The notes beneath the pieces are model-generated. The model was not told where the DNA came from and did no database searches. It saw only the letters and a program-made list of their open reading frames with translations. The position numbers and the translations under genes were made by a program. A stretch of 64,000 nt of DNA from Chrysomallon squamiferum (Eukaryota; Mollusca; Gastropoda; Neomphalida; Peltospiridae), in NCBI GenBank assembly GCA_012295275.1, contig CM022671.1:28262322-28326321 (forward strand), read 5' to 3'. Of the stretch, positions 25,701 through 40,082 are shown in pieces (position 1 is the stretch's first letter; every line of letters begins with the position of its first letter).

Positions 25701-28700
25701 GTAAATTATAGATGGTGCTAAAACTGTTTCAAATCATTAAAACAGCACCTGTGTAAAGGTATATTTTAAATTAATGAATATTCTTTCCTTATGTCGTAAA
25801 TAATGGAATATATATTTAATGTTATTGAATATGATAATGTGCACAGCATCCCTGATTACTGTTTATTTATAGCTAAGGCAGACACACATTAGACAAGGAG
25901 GTTTAATTTGAAAGAATATTAGTAATGAAGGAAAATGTTTAATGATAACTGAACCCTAAAAAAATAAAAAAATACTTTTTTTTTAGTATAGACAATGAAA
26001 TACTGTTATTTTTGAAAAAAGAGAAGATATTTTTATTAATGAGTAACCAGAATATCAAGGTGTTATAATTCTATAACTATTTTGAAATAAGCCAAAACTG
26101 AATAAATACAAAATTTAATAAAATAATTAATAAATAGATAAAGATTTATAATTATTGATTTTGAGTGTTTGGTTATCAGGTAAAACCAATCAATACTTTT
26201 TTTTTTGAATTTTCCATTTTTTTTTTTTTTTTTTTTTTTCAGCGATAATTATTATAAATCAACCAAAGTGCGATTCCTAATTTTGCTTTAGTATGATTTC
26301 ATGCAGGAAAATTGAAATTATTGATTTAGCAATTTGTCACTAATAGCATGGAATTCAGTCAGGGCACTTCTGATTCTCACTTAAACCCGCATGGTCAGAG
26401 AACTGGCCATGAAAAGGAGAATAAAAGTGAACCATTGCAAATCACATGTGAATTATCTGTTAAAATTAAACTTTTATTTCTTTCCATATGTTGCCATTAT
26501 TTTGAACAATCTTTTATTGATTTTGTTTTGTGATATGTGAAATCTATGGTAATTTCTTTTTGTTCCTTTATTGTGTGATGTATGGACCATTTTAATAATT
26601 GCATATTATTTCAAAACTGGTAAGAATAATTAATTTTCAGAAATGAATAAAGTAGGAAGATGAAACAAAACAAACAACAACAACAAAAATATATATATAT
26701 AAATATATCTATAAAAACCTAATTAAATATATTGAAGATAATGAATTATCTTTGCTTTGTAAAATAAAATTAAATACTGAAAACCGAATCTTTTGTTACA
26801 GTAAGGAAACATCAGAGTATCAGTGGGTACTTTCTGTGATGTATTAAATCAAACTTTATAAAAACATTAACCCTGACCTAAATATTGCTGATAAACATTT
26901 AAATGAACAGGCAACCTTTCAGTTGTGGAAACATATTGAATCACAAACAAGGCCATAAATCAAAATAGCATCACTTAGTCCTTCAAGTGTTACAAACACA
27001 ATATTGATTTTCATGGGTGAGCTGGATATTTAACACCTCTCTTTTACCCTCAGTAATATATCGAAGGATCAGTATCAGGTATAGATTAGAGATAATTCAC
27101 CCATCAGGATAAACTGACATTTGAGTAGAAAGAAGAGAAGAGAAAAAAGATAAAAAGTTTGATAGTCTCACATTTCAAATGTGCAGCACAGCTCTGTTGT
27201 TAATGATGACGTTATTTTGCATTGTATTGCTCTATATTTTGATGAAACACATAAATGAAATTGTAAATACTGAAATAATTTAAAAAAAAAAAAAACTAAT
27301 CTGTATAAAAATAAAAATAACAACATTGAATAATATAACAGTATTTTTTGTTGTAATGTATTAGTGTGAAAGAGAGGGAGAGAGACAGAATTTTGTTTAG
27401 AGTATTATTTCATTGATTTCATGCTGATCACCAAGATAATTTTTTAAGCTTTATTATGTATGAAGATCTGTGTTTAAAATTTAATTATTATTATTTTTAA
27501 GTTTGTTCAAAATATGTATCTGAAAAACAGTTGAACATCTGTTGGATAAATCTTTGAAATATGATAAACACAAAATGAACCTGACATACTTTTTATTTTT
27601 TAACATGATGCCTGATTTTAATTATATATTGAAATAGTAAAATTGATAAAAATTTTAGAATAAATTTATCTTGGAATATACAATTAATCAGGAATAAAAA
27701 ATAGGAAAATAACATGTTTTTTGCCTTGGAATCAATTATTTCCTTTTCTTTTAATCTAGATTGCTTACTTTTGTTTGTGGAAAATCTGTTTTGCTTCAAA
27801 AATTGATTTATGAAGTTTTGTGCAAACACATGTGGCACTTCTGAGTTGATCATAAATTGTTATATGATATGCAGTATGTCCTGCTGATTATGAAGATAAT
27901 ACTTTATCAGTGAGAACCAACTGTACCTGTTTGTGTTGCAGCTGCTTCATTTTACTTCACATTCTGTTGTGTGTCACATATTGAAATACACGTTATTAAC
28001 TGGGGGGGGGGAACCCAATGAAAGAAGGAAAAAAAAGAAAACATTAGCAAACTACATGCAGGCATAATCTTGCATACAAACACACACACACATGTAGAAC
28101 ATACAAATGCAGGTAAAATAAGTTGTACAACATCACAAAATATAATGCTAATCATCAACTTTTTTCACTTGGAAATATTATCAGGAAAAGATATAAATTT
28201 ACATATGTCCTCATGATCTTGTAATTTGTAATAGAGTTATATATTTTATTTCATTTACAAAATTTACCTTTTTATTATTTAAAGATAGTTATTAACATTA
28301 AAGTAAAACTAACATTAAATAGCATTTTTACTAATAAATTAAATAAGGTGATTATTTTTGATGTTAAGAACTTTATCCAAATGTTTAGTCTTACAGTATT
28401 ACTTGAAGGTGACAGGAGACTTACTTTTAATTAAAAAGAATGAATAAGCATTTAATGACCTTTGCAGCAATCACTGCTGTTAAATAAGTTACATACTGTT
28501 GCTAACTACATTTGCTAACAGGTGAACAAATAATTAAATATTCTTTTTTTTCTAAACCAATTACAGAAATTGCTTCTGCATGAAAAGATTAAGATCTCAA
28601 ACTTTATTCCAGAAGAAATGCTTTTTCAACAGCCATTTAGTTTCTTACATATCCTTTCATCTTTTCTGGTAAATGTTCTGCTCAAAGAGACTTCATCATT

Positions 28701-31700
28701 TTTCACTTGTAAAATACTGCATTCATCAGATACGTCTGATAAGTTTATCAAAAACACACTACAACTATCTTTTACGCATATAACAGAATGAGTTATTAAT
28801 ATCTTTAGAAGTGGATGTAAATAAGCACATTCTTTTGTTAAATAGCTTTGTAAGGATTGCTGTGTTGTAGGTGGATGGGTGGATGTATATGTATGATGTA
28901 TGTGTGCTTACAGGTTTGTGCAAGTTAAACAAATTTAGAACTGCACAATGATTTTATAAAGAGAAAAATGATAATTTAAAAAATAAATAAATAAAAGATA
29001 AAATAATATAAAATAAATAATTAATCATAACAAAAAAATAACAATAAAATTATTTCATAATGAAACGAGATGGATTTAGAAATTGCTTATTATAGTATTA
29101 ACTTATAATCAAAAGCACAATTGTTTATCTACTTTTAAGAAAAGTGTTTTTTCAGTGTTTACTACAAACTGTTAATTTTAGTGTAGTGTAGTAATCACAG
29201 TACTAGCAGTAACAATGATTGTAGGTCATCTCAGCACAAAACAATAGAAAGAAAAATCAATGACAGAATGTCAATATAATCAGGTAGAACAAGATTTTTA
29301 TTTTATTTTTTGTTTTCTGTTTTTTAATCAGCTCAGGTTGATAGGCTAATGTCAAAACACGCAGTTGTAGTATATTGATTGTTGATGTTCGTCACAGCTT
29401 GGATGTGAGGTAATGTGTATCCAATCAGTGTTAACTATGGCTGTAACTCAAATATTCTTACCAGGTCATAGTAACAAACCATTCTGATTGGCCAGTACTG
29501 ATCAGCCATGTACAGTATAGTTTATTCTTCTGTTTGAGTTGTAGTTGTAGTATTGTATATTGATTAACTTTTGCATAAAATTAAATTACTTTGACAACAA
29601 TAATAAAATTTACATTTAATACATTTATTTTATTTTTTATTATCTGTAAAAACAGTGAATATTCTGGTTCATTTGGTTTTTGAAAAAAAAAAATAATAAT
29701 AATAATAAAAAAATAAAAAATTATATGTTTCCTGAGTTCTTATGTTTGACAGATGAATGGCAAACTGTCATAAATATAAAACTGTAGAATAGCAATAACA
29801 AAATTTTTTTTTTTTTAAAAATGAAGAAAATAAAAATGATAAAAAACCTCATTCAAATGCCAAACAAATAAAATTCAGCAAATACGTATAACATAATAAA
29901 ATAAAGGTAATATTTTTATTAATTGGTTTAATAATTTTCCATTATGAATGTTTAGTTAAAGAAAAAAATGTTCATGTATTTTTACTGAAATTATTTTCTT
30001 CTCATTTTAAAAAAAAATTAAAATCTTGTTTATGATTACTTTTAATTAAAAATATGCATTTTATCTGTTTCCTTTGTTTAATCAAAGCACAGTCTAATTA
30101 TGATGATTAAGATATTAATATATCTTTCATTTGTATTTCTAAGAATGTTTTATTAATAATTCCATAAACAAATTAAAACTGACAATCCAGAATTTTGAAG
30201 AAAAAATGATGTTCAAAGTTTATAAATTAGAAATTTTGAAAGAAATGAAAATACAAACATTTTTAAAATAAAATTATTTAAAAAGAGAAAAATAATAATG
30301 AAATGAAAGGTTTTGGTAACTTTTGTGTTTTTGATGGAATAAATATTAATAGAGAAAACTTCACATACCTTAAACAGGATCAAGACATTCTCATCTGAAT
30401 ACCGTTGCAAAAACTATCAACACTTTTCTGCTTGCTTAAATACATTTCAATTTTTATTATCATTGTCCAAGCAAAGATAGTCCTGTCTGCATATGTAGAA
30501 CAGAACAGATTCCTGCTGTTTCTAGCTTGAATGGTCTGTGAACAAGAAAGTGGCTTCCCAGCTCTAGACTGTTTTGAAAGGCAATCAACAATTCTTTATG
30601 TTAAAACTGGATCATTCGCAATAGCTCTTCAGTGGCTGTTCCCTTCCCATAATAAATACAGTTCTGTCATGAATGCATTAACCAGTACTAACAGAAACTG
30701 TCCTCTCTGGCTGCTGCAGTTAACCTCAGCAAATGTTGATTTATTTATTTTCTTTATAAATATTGCTTAATGCACATACTGTACACTCCGATGTAGTGTT
30801 CAAGGTATTTAGGGCTTGTAGAACAAGTTACAGACTGCTGGTGCCACTTGCAGGGGTAAACTAAATGCAGTATTTTAAGCAAGTGCTTCATAACAGTGGA
30901 CTTTTTAGCTCTGTGCAGTGGCAGTTAATCTATATGCCACAGCTGTGAACATTCCTGTTACAAGAAACACTTAAAATACAATAGTATTACCATCCATAAG
31001 TAAATACAGATTTGTTTTTGATTTATTTTATAAAGAGTAAAAGAAAACAATTTTTTTTTTTTTGTCATTAAAATTTACCTATTATTATTATTATTATTAT
31101 TATTATTTTTTTTTTTTTTATTATTATCTGAAAGAATAAGCTATAAACAGAATAAACAAAACATAGCCTTTGTGCTAGACAAATTCCATCTGTTAAAAAG
31201 ATTTTAGTAAATATTTTGCATCTATTCATTTTGCCATTGTTTTAAAACTGCTCTCCAGATATATTGTTCTTATTATTATACCAGTGTGGATATTAAAATT
31301 GTACTATTTTTTTTCTTCACTACTAAATATAGAACTTGAATATTTACGAAAGTATAATTCTGTTCAGGTCGAACCTGCTTGAAAATTATTTTTAAGAGAA
31401 TAAAATGTTAAAAGAAATCTGATAGAAATATTATTGATTACTTTAATTAGATTTATTTGCTGTTTTCAGTGTTCCATTTTTAATTACCAGAATAATAACA
31501 GGTCAACATGACATTGTTTAATCATTTGTTCTGAATCTCTTATCTTCTCTCAAAACATTTCAATATGTTTTAAGGCTTTCAGTATTTACATTTGGTTGAG
31601 CATGTGAAATTAACTTTAACCAAATAAAAAAGAAAGAAAAAAAAAAAAAAAAAAAAGTAAATGAAATAAGTAAATAAAATTATAATAAAACTAAAAAATA

Positions 31701-34700
31701 ATAATTTTAAACTAAAATAAACACAGAATGTTAAAAAAAGATAAATATATATAAAAAAAAAGTAATAAAACAAGCATAAAAGCTAATAAATAATTAATGT
31801 AATTTATGCCTTGTTTATACTTGAAGTACAATCATTTGACAACTGTTATAAATTATTATAAATATAATGCATATTGTTTCATGTAATTTGAAAAATGTCT
31901 GCTACTCATTTTCTTCCTATTTTCATCTCCATAACTTTTGCTACCAGTTTAATTCATACTGTAACAAATGGAAATTAAAAGAGATTTCATTATACATTAA
32001 TTTCTTAAACATCACTTTTATGTTATTTACGAAAGATTTCTTTCAGAAATTATTCAAAATAATATCCTGTTCATAATAATAGTCCTGTCTGTATTAAATC
32101 TTTTAAAGAAAAGTTTTCATCTGGGCATTTTTTAGCATATAAGAACTATTCAAATATGATTGAAAAGGGCACACTTTTGACTTAACCCAAAAAAATAATT
32201 TAGCTTTTTCCTAAAATATCCTTTACACATCTTTTTGTAATCTAATTTCGCTTATACCATGTTTTTATTATTATTTTTTTAAAATAAAATTTAGTTAGAT
32301 TTGTGTTGGTGAATTTCTGAAAAATCTGAAAAATCCCTAAAGTGTTGATATAAATTACATTATGATAGTTTAATCTGCCTTTGTTAGGGGTCATGGTATG
32401 TTATTTTCACTGGGACCATGTCAGAGATAACAGCGTCTTCTATTGATTTTTGGGTGAACCATTGAATCACTGTGATGTTAATCACAACTTGCAGATAGCC
32501 CTGATTGATTGAAAGACACTTGATGATGCTGCTACAGCTCTTTTCCCTCCAGACCAGTTCCTTAGAGTGGTATTAAGGTTGAAGTGACAGAAAATTTTGC
32601 TTTAAATGTATACATAAATTTGGCATTTTCAACAGATAATTATGTAATTCCTGGAAGAATATTGTGAAGATAAATTAGTTGACAGTTTGACAAAAGTATT
32701 CAGTTTAGAGTATTAGATTTTTAACACTTTTTTCTCCACAATTTAAATTAATTTTAACAGTGGAGAAAATTGTTTACAGAAATATAACAAACTGAAGTTG
32801 AATAATAGTCTACTGTTTATTAGCTAATATATCAAAACACATAACATGTACTGTCACATTTATAGGCAAGCCTGATTTAATCCATAACCATAATACCAGT
32901 AAATAAAGAAAACTATGAAAACTGAATTATGAAATGTCAAAAAATGAATTATAGTCTGCATTAGAGTTGTAAAACAAATATTAATTTCAGACACATTTTA
33001 TTGGAATTGAACATTTTTCCTGATATAAAACTTGACTCATTTATTTTCATCTAATGGAATTTTCTTGAATAAACATAAATGATGTGGTAACTGGCTGAGA
33101 TTTAATTTATCAAATAAAATAATTTTGACCAAACTGATAAATGATGTCAAGACCAGGTCAGATGATTTATAACATAAAATGTTCTAAAATGTTCATAAGA
33201 ACAGAATTGCTAAAGTAACAAACAAGGTGTGATCAGATGATAAATACTTGTTTTTGTTCTCCAGTATGTTGTTGAAAAAAAAAAAAAGCTAATATAAAAT
33301 GATGAACAGTATCTTGTGATTTGTAAATAATAAAACTGCAAAGTAAGCTGTCATTCAAAGATGTTGTTTTTTTTTACACTTATAAGCAGAAAATGGTCAA
33401 AAAGGATTGTCTGTGAATGTTTTTCAGAGAAGCTTGTTTTCTTGTTTGATACTACAGTATGCTTATTTCTAAGTACCTTGCCTGATTGATTCATGATGTT
33501 AACATAATTACTTCAATGTTTGCACTGATTGCTTCATTCATAAGGTTTGGTAAATTTTAGGTGTGTAAATCATGTGTTATTTTAAGATTGTTTACAAGTT
33601 TAATAGGTAGATGTCTCAAAGGGTTGATTAATATTAATGTTAATCAAAAATAATTTATTTTCTATATTTTTACATTTAAATTTAATATGCACTGGTAATA
33701 ATGGTATGTTCCCAAAACTGGCAGTCTCCGGATTAGGTAAGCGGTGAGGTGTTCTAATCCGCTTCCAGAAATAGGAAAACTGGTGTGAGCAATTAAGGCC
33801 AATTTAGACACATGGGGATAATGAGATGTGTGAAGAACAGAAGGGGGCGATTAACGGGATTAACCTTAATAGCAGTGAAGAGCAGAGGTGAGCCTGAATA
33901 GAGATTGCAAGAAAATTAATGTTTGAAGACATGAAACAAATGTTGTATCTCAGTAAAATTTTGAGAAGGAAATACTACCAGAAGCACAAGCTCTTCCAGC
34001 TGGGACTGCAGTACGCCACGTGTACCTGGGACATGGCTTCCTACTTGTCAACTTGTGGTGGAATGCTTTGTGGGACATTTCATGTGAATGTGCTTCAAAT
34101 TGTGGACAAAATACTATTTAACAAAAGTACATCAGTTAAGGTGATTGCACACCAATTAGTAAGGGTGAACAATAAACTGCCAGAAATGGAACAACTGGCA
34201 TGTCCAATTAAGATGTGTTGTAACCTCACTGCCAAATTCAGGAATGCCAGATTCAGGAATGCCAGAATCGGGAATAAACTGTAGTAATCATGGATAAGAT
34301 CATTTAAAAATAATGTTAATATTGAACTATTTTATTTCCATTTTTGTTAAAATTAGCATTATGTGTTTTTATTTGTAAAAAAATTAATGGAAGAATAAAA
34401 ACATAAATTAAGAATAAATAAGTTTTCAGACTTGGCATATATCTCAAAAGACAAATATGGCTCTTTTTTTTTCATCATAAATGTCTGTTTATATCTGAAA
34501 TTAAATTTTATTTGAAGGAATTATTTAAAGCTTAAAAATGAAATCAGGTTTAAATTTATTTAGGTATATAGGAAATTTTGGCTTTTCATCTTAAATCTGT
34601 AGCATTTAAAAATTTTAAAACACAAAATCAGTTTTCTTCTTTTCAGGAAAATTCACACCAACAATGAAATAGTGTGGCTTTATGTTACAAGTCATGAAAT

Positions 34701-35850
34701 GTAACTTTTTACATATCCTGACATGATTTGTTTCCTTCTCTGTTTTTAATTATTTTTCCACTTTTTAATAACTATCCTTCTTACAACAGCTTTTTTAACC
34801 TTGCCTTCATGTGAACTGTATTTAGCTCAGACTGATAGTTAACCAAAACAAATAAACAAAAAAAAAAAGAAAAAGGTTGAAATACCGCTAAGTGAAATGA
34901 AAAAATAAAATGAAAAAAAAGAGTAAGAAGTGACACCTGATTTTACTTCTTTAGTTACAGAGATTTTTTGGCTAAAACCATTTTTACCAAACAATCTGTA
35001 TCACTTGTACTGAGTTTGGTTTGCCACATGCCAGTTATAAGGTAATTTAGCTCCAATTTCTGACAAGTTTACATCAGAACAAGCATGCTTCTTTTGTTGT
35101 ACTAAGTGATATTGATTAATTGCAAACACATTTAGCCTTTTTTTTTTGTTTTGTTTTTTTACACTAAAAGTCTAAATATAGGTGATGTTCAGTGATTGTT
35201 AGGTTCCTTTAAGATTTATTTTTTTGTACTGGTATTTGATTAGTGGTAAAATAGGTTGTTCTTGCCTGTTTGCTTCAGGTGATAAGGCTTATCTTAAGCA
35301 AAATAAGACATTGGTACAGTTGACAAAAATAAAACAATTGTTAGAGCTATTAGCTTTTTGATTTTATCATTGTTTATAGTTAGGAATATTTAAAGGAATA
35401 TTTGGAACAATCTAGCATAGGTGAGGACTAGATAAAAAAGCTTAAAAGTATGGTGATTATATCAAGCAATATGTAGTATGTTCTTAGTCTTTCAAGTGCT
35501 TCTTTTAGACAGTCATCCAGTTAACAGTTTTAAATACAGATAAACAAATTAAAATACTGGAAGTTTACTTCAGTTCTTTTCACATTAAGAACTGTTTCAA
35601 CTTGATAGCAACGTGGTAATTATTAGTTTGTACTTTAGTTTTGTATCTAGGTATCGAACAAACACATACATGAAACTTTGATAATTCAAACTTAAAGAGG
35701 TCAGAAAAATAATTCATGTCACAGAGAATTTGATATTTTGGAAATTCAAATATTAACCACAAAATCCTATTGCAAGAAACATATACTCTTGCATATTTTG
35801 GAAATTAAGTAAATAACAAAATGCATATAACATGCAATTTACATGAATTT

Positions 35851-35906
<56 letters not shown>

Positions 35907-37556
35907 CTATAAGGAAATGTATTTATTAATATATAAAACAAGATATTACATATGTTATCAGAAAAACATAAAATATATAACTGGAAATAAACTTCAAGTT
36001 CATTTATTATCAGATTTCCAAACTTGGTAAAACATAATAAACACAATTCCATTGACAGTCATTTGAACTGTAAATGGCAAGTTTGACTAGATACACTACA
36101 CTCATTTGTAATCAAAAATAAATACCAATCAGTGAACTTTAACAGAATACTGCAATAGTATTTTGAAGACTGTCTGCAATTATGTATTATATAAAGACAC
36201 CTTACTGAATGTACACACAGATGACTAAAGTGGGCATATATCCTTCTGCTTAATTAATGGGCCATTGTTTTGTAATTATCAAGGGAAACGGTAGTATAAT
36301 CATTACATTAAGAGTAAATAATAATAATAAAATAAAAACTTTAAAAAAATAAATAACCAAACAAAAGTAAAATAATGTATAGAATTTTATTAGTATTGTT
36401 TTTTTTATTGATCTAGTAACAAAATAAAATAACTATTACAAAACTGTAATTGAAAACAGTTATATTTATTTAATATTATTAACATTTTTGTTGTATATAT
36501 ATATATACAACAAAAATGTTAATAATATTAAATAAATATAACTGTATTTCAAACTGAGTCTTAAACATTTCTTTCACTTAATAGATTTTCCAGATATAAT
36601 GAATGTGAACTTTCATAAAGTAATGGCAACAGATACAGATAACATATCTCAAATTCATTCATACTTACTTAAAGTTGCAATCTTCTGTGTCTTATGCAAA
36701 GAATAGAATTTCATTTTTTTCTCCTCCTAAATAATAATAATAATAATAATAATTAAAAAAAAAAAAAAAAGAAAGAAAAGTTTTACAGATGGTCAATAGT
36801 TCACCACATAAAGTTAATGCCTTTACCTCAGACTTCCAATGTTTCCTACAACATAATGGGATCGTTTTCAAATTTGTAAAAAATACACTTGATAAAATTA
36901 GCATGTTTTATGTGTTTTCCTTGGCTGTTGAAAATGTTTAGTTAATTTAAGAGTTGTAAACAAGCTGCCGAAAAGCTGCAAGAAAAAAAAAAAAAAAAAA
37001 CCAACAAAAAACATGACAAAAAAACCATCTCCTCCAAAAAACAACAAACAACTAAACAATTCCAATCAGGGTGAAATTTATTGCTTTATTAAATACATCT
37101 TTAATTCTAATTATTAAAAAAAAAAAAAAAATTAAAATGAAAACTCCACCAGAAAGAAAAAAACAGAAAATTAAAAATTAAAAAATTATAATCAAGTGGT
37201 TCCAAAATAAATATATTATTAGAAATAAAGTCATTTTGGCGATTTTTTTTTTTTAAATGTGGTGTATATTTTATTGTGTGTGTATGTCTGTGTGTAAAGT
37301 TTATCCCTGGTGTTAATGTAAAATTTCATTATGGAACAGCACCTTTAAAAGTGATTGGTTTTGCCTAAAACGTCAAGGTTGATAGCAGTTTGGCAACTTG
37401 ACTAGGACGAGGGTAACTTCATAAACACGCTTTGAGTTCAGGATGCCTCATCAACACAGATGGCTTCTTACTTCACCCAAACCTCACACAAAGGTCAGAT
37501 CATGTGTCTGTGTGAAGCATAGATATTTTCTTATGAGCTGTTCCAAACATTTTCTT

Positions 37557-37603
<47 letters not shown>

Positions 37604-40050
37604 TACTGATATAGTACACTGTTTTGTTACTTACTTCTTTACGTCTTTACTTATATCTGTAAGTATGTTGAAGTGTAAAATCTATGTATTTCCTCTTTTT
37701 GAAATCTTGCATCTGATTGTTAAAGCATTAATGCATCTTTAGAAAGCTCAATTATTAGTAAATTTAAGATTATTTTTTCAGCATCCTTTTTTAAATACCA
37801 AACACTTAATAATTTAAAAAAATGTTGATAATTCACTTTAGAAAATATGACTAAAAATATATAAACTAAATGTATTAAATCGGAAATTTTTAATTTAAAT
37901 GTTTTCAGGATGTTTGCAGTAACATCTCTTTCCAAATAATTTTGATGTCTAATTATTTAAAGATCGTATTAGTATGACTTTTTAAATTATTCTAAAAGAA
38001 AAATAAGAAGAAGGGGTGGGAAAGAATTATAGAGAATTTCATGCAACCCCCTTTATCAACAAGAAAATGTACACTAATCTTTTGAATGAATTACTGAGAT
38101 TTAATGAAAAAGCTAAATAAGTTTTTACTCTTTATTTACTAAAACAGACTGTTAGTCATTTAAAGAGACAGTTGTATATCCCATGGATCATTTGAGAACA
38201 TCTGAATAGCTCCTTATAGTCTCATTAGATTTCACTTGTAGGATTAATCAATGACATCTCATATTTAGAATTTTCAAGTGCATCTGTTAAGGTAATATAT
38301 TATAGGGTACAGAAAAAATGGCACCTGGAAGAAACAGTATTAGCACATAATGCCATTTCTTCTGGTGCCATTTTTTTCCAGTGCCATTATTTCCTCCACC
38401 TATTAATACATATGGTGGTTGCTAGCAAATCTGTCAGTTAAATGAAAAGAAATTTTAGATCTGTTTATTTTATTATTAAATGTTTTTATTACAGTAATTT
38501 CATAAATTTGTAACTTAAAGATTTGGTTTACATAAAAAAACTAAAATAATAATAATAAAAAAAATAAACTAATAAAAGTAAAATTACAAAAAAAACCCAC
38601 AACCCCCAAAAAAAACTAAAATAAAAAGTATCTTCAGAAGTGTCAAAATGAGTAATATTTATAAACAATTTTGAATAATACATTTAAATAAATTAGTTTA
38701 ATCTTTTTTAGTTTCTATGTTTAGAAAATAGGCTTTATTCTGCTTCTTTAGTAAAGCTGTGTGGTTTAGCTAAACTACCCTGACCACAGCATAAACTCAT
38801 TATAAAACTGTAAAATGGTTTTCTCAGGAAAGCTGCTATTATTGAAGTGTTGGAATAAAGTATATTGATAAAGAAATTAAATATTTTGAAGGGATGCAAA
38901 TGAGTCTGCCAGTTCTCCTAATCTAGACATTGACAGATGGACTGGTGCAGGCAAATTCTGATTAAAACTCTTGAACCAATATTTGTCCTGTTCGCAAAAT
39001 GCATGACAAAAAATGCAATAAACTGACAAACCATTAATCTAATGGAACAGGGTCTATTGATCAGCCGTTAGTGGTTGCGTGAAGGATGTGTAGTTGCCTT
39101 TAGGCAGATTACTTGCATGTATGTTCTAATTTTCAGCAGTTTATGAAAGTGTTAGATAATATTTATTAAAATAACCATCAGTTATTAAAGTTTTATAATA
39201 CAAATACATATTTTCATGGACATGAAATTTGCATGTTTAAATATGAACTTTTAAAAGAGCTTTAAAATAATAATAATAATAATTAAAAAAAAAAAAAAAT
39301 AATAATAATAAAATAAAAAAATTAGCCTTTATGGTTGGAATTATTTGTATTACACCTCAGGATTCCTTTTATATGTAAATGTGAAACAGCAATTTAGACT
39401 TGAAACTTCAGTATTGAAAACATTTATGTCAAAGGCCTTGGAACACCTTTATTAAAAATGTATTTTATTCATCAGCTCACCAGCATCATTTGTAATGTCC
39501 TTTTTCTGTCAAACATCATGACAGTCATTTTACAAAAATGTGTTTCACAGCACGAAAAAATTTGATTAGCAACAGCTTAAAAAAAATAAAAAAATAAAGA
39601 AAGTAACTGACAGTAAAATCAATTGTGGAACTGTAATTATAACTTTTATATTAAATTAATTAAATTTAATTAAGATCCTTTTATTATTATTATTATTTAA
39701 GAAGATAAAAAGGCATCACAAATAGATTAATTGTGTTGTTTATCCTACCTACTATGAGCACCACCGGAACAATTTCACTTCCTGTCAGTGAACTTTGACT
39801 TCAGGCTGTATAAGCTGTTCTATAAATCTTTGTGTGTATGTCAGTGTGTCTTTCCTTAATATTTAAGAATAGACTAAAGGTTTCTTCATACAACAGCAGG
39901 AATGTCTCTTATTATTATATAATTATGCTGCAATGTTCTGCTTTATTTTCAGTTCTGGAAAGTTTTATTTTTTTAAATATTTTTTTAAAATTAAGTTTAT
40001 TTGAGTGTGAGAACTTTTGTTATCACAATAAGTATAATGGAGGGAGGAAC

Positions 40051-40082
<32 letters not shown>

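Larger units (their letters stand above)
13575..33699. other. IMMP2L large intron, first part
   Basis: No coding exon of any recognised gene is visible. The region holds many microsatellites, A and T runs and scattered G+C-richer islands of a few hundred bases that lack convincing frames: 18850-19250, 20640-20880, 21490-21760, 22100-22560, 29330-29560, 30480-30980 and 32390-32580. These islands stand out from the AT-rich background and are candidates for conserved enhancers of the nested LRRN gene, but sequence comparison would be needed. The short open frames in this span look like noise. Confidence 0.5.

Noticed and set aside
35849-36052. Frames on both strands across the AC repeat
   Set aside because: They are translations of the (AC)n microsatellite (His-Thr or Cys-Val repeats).
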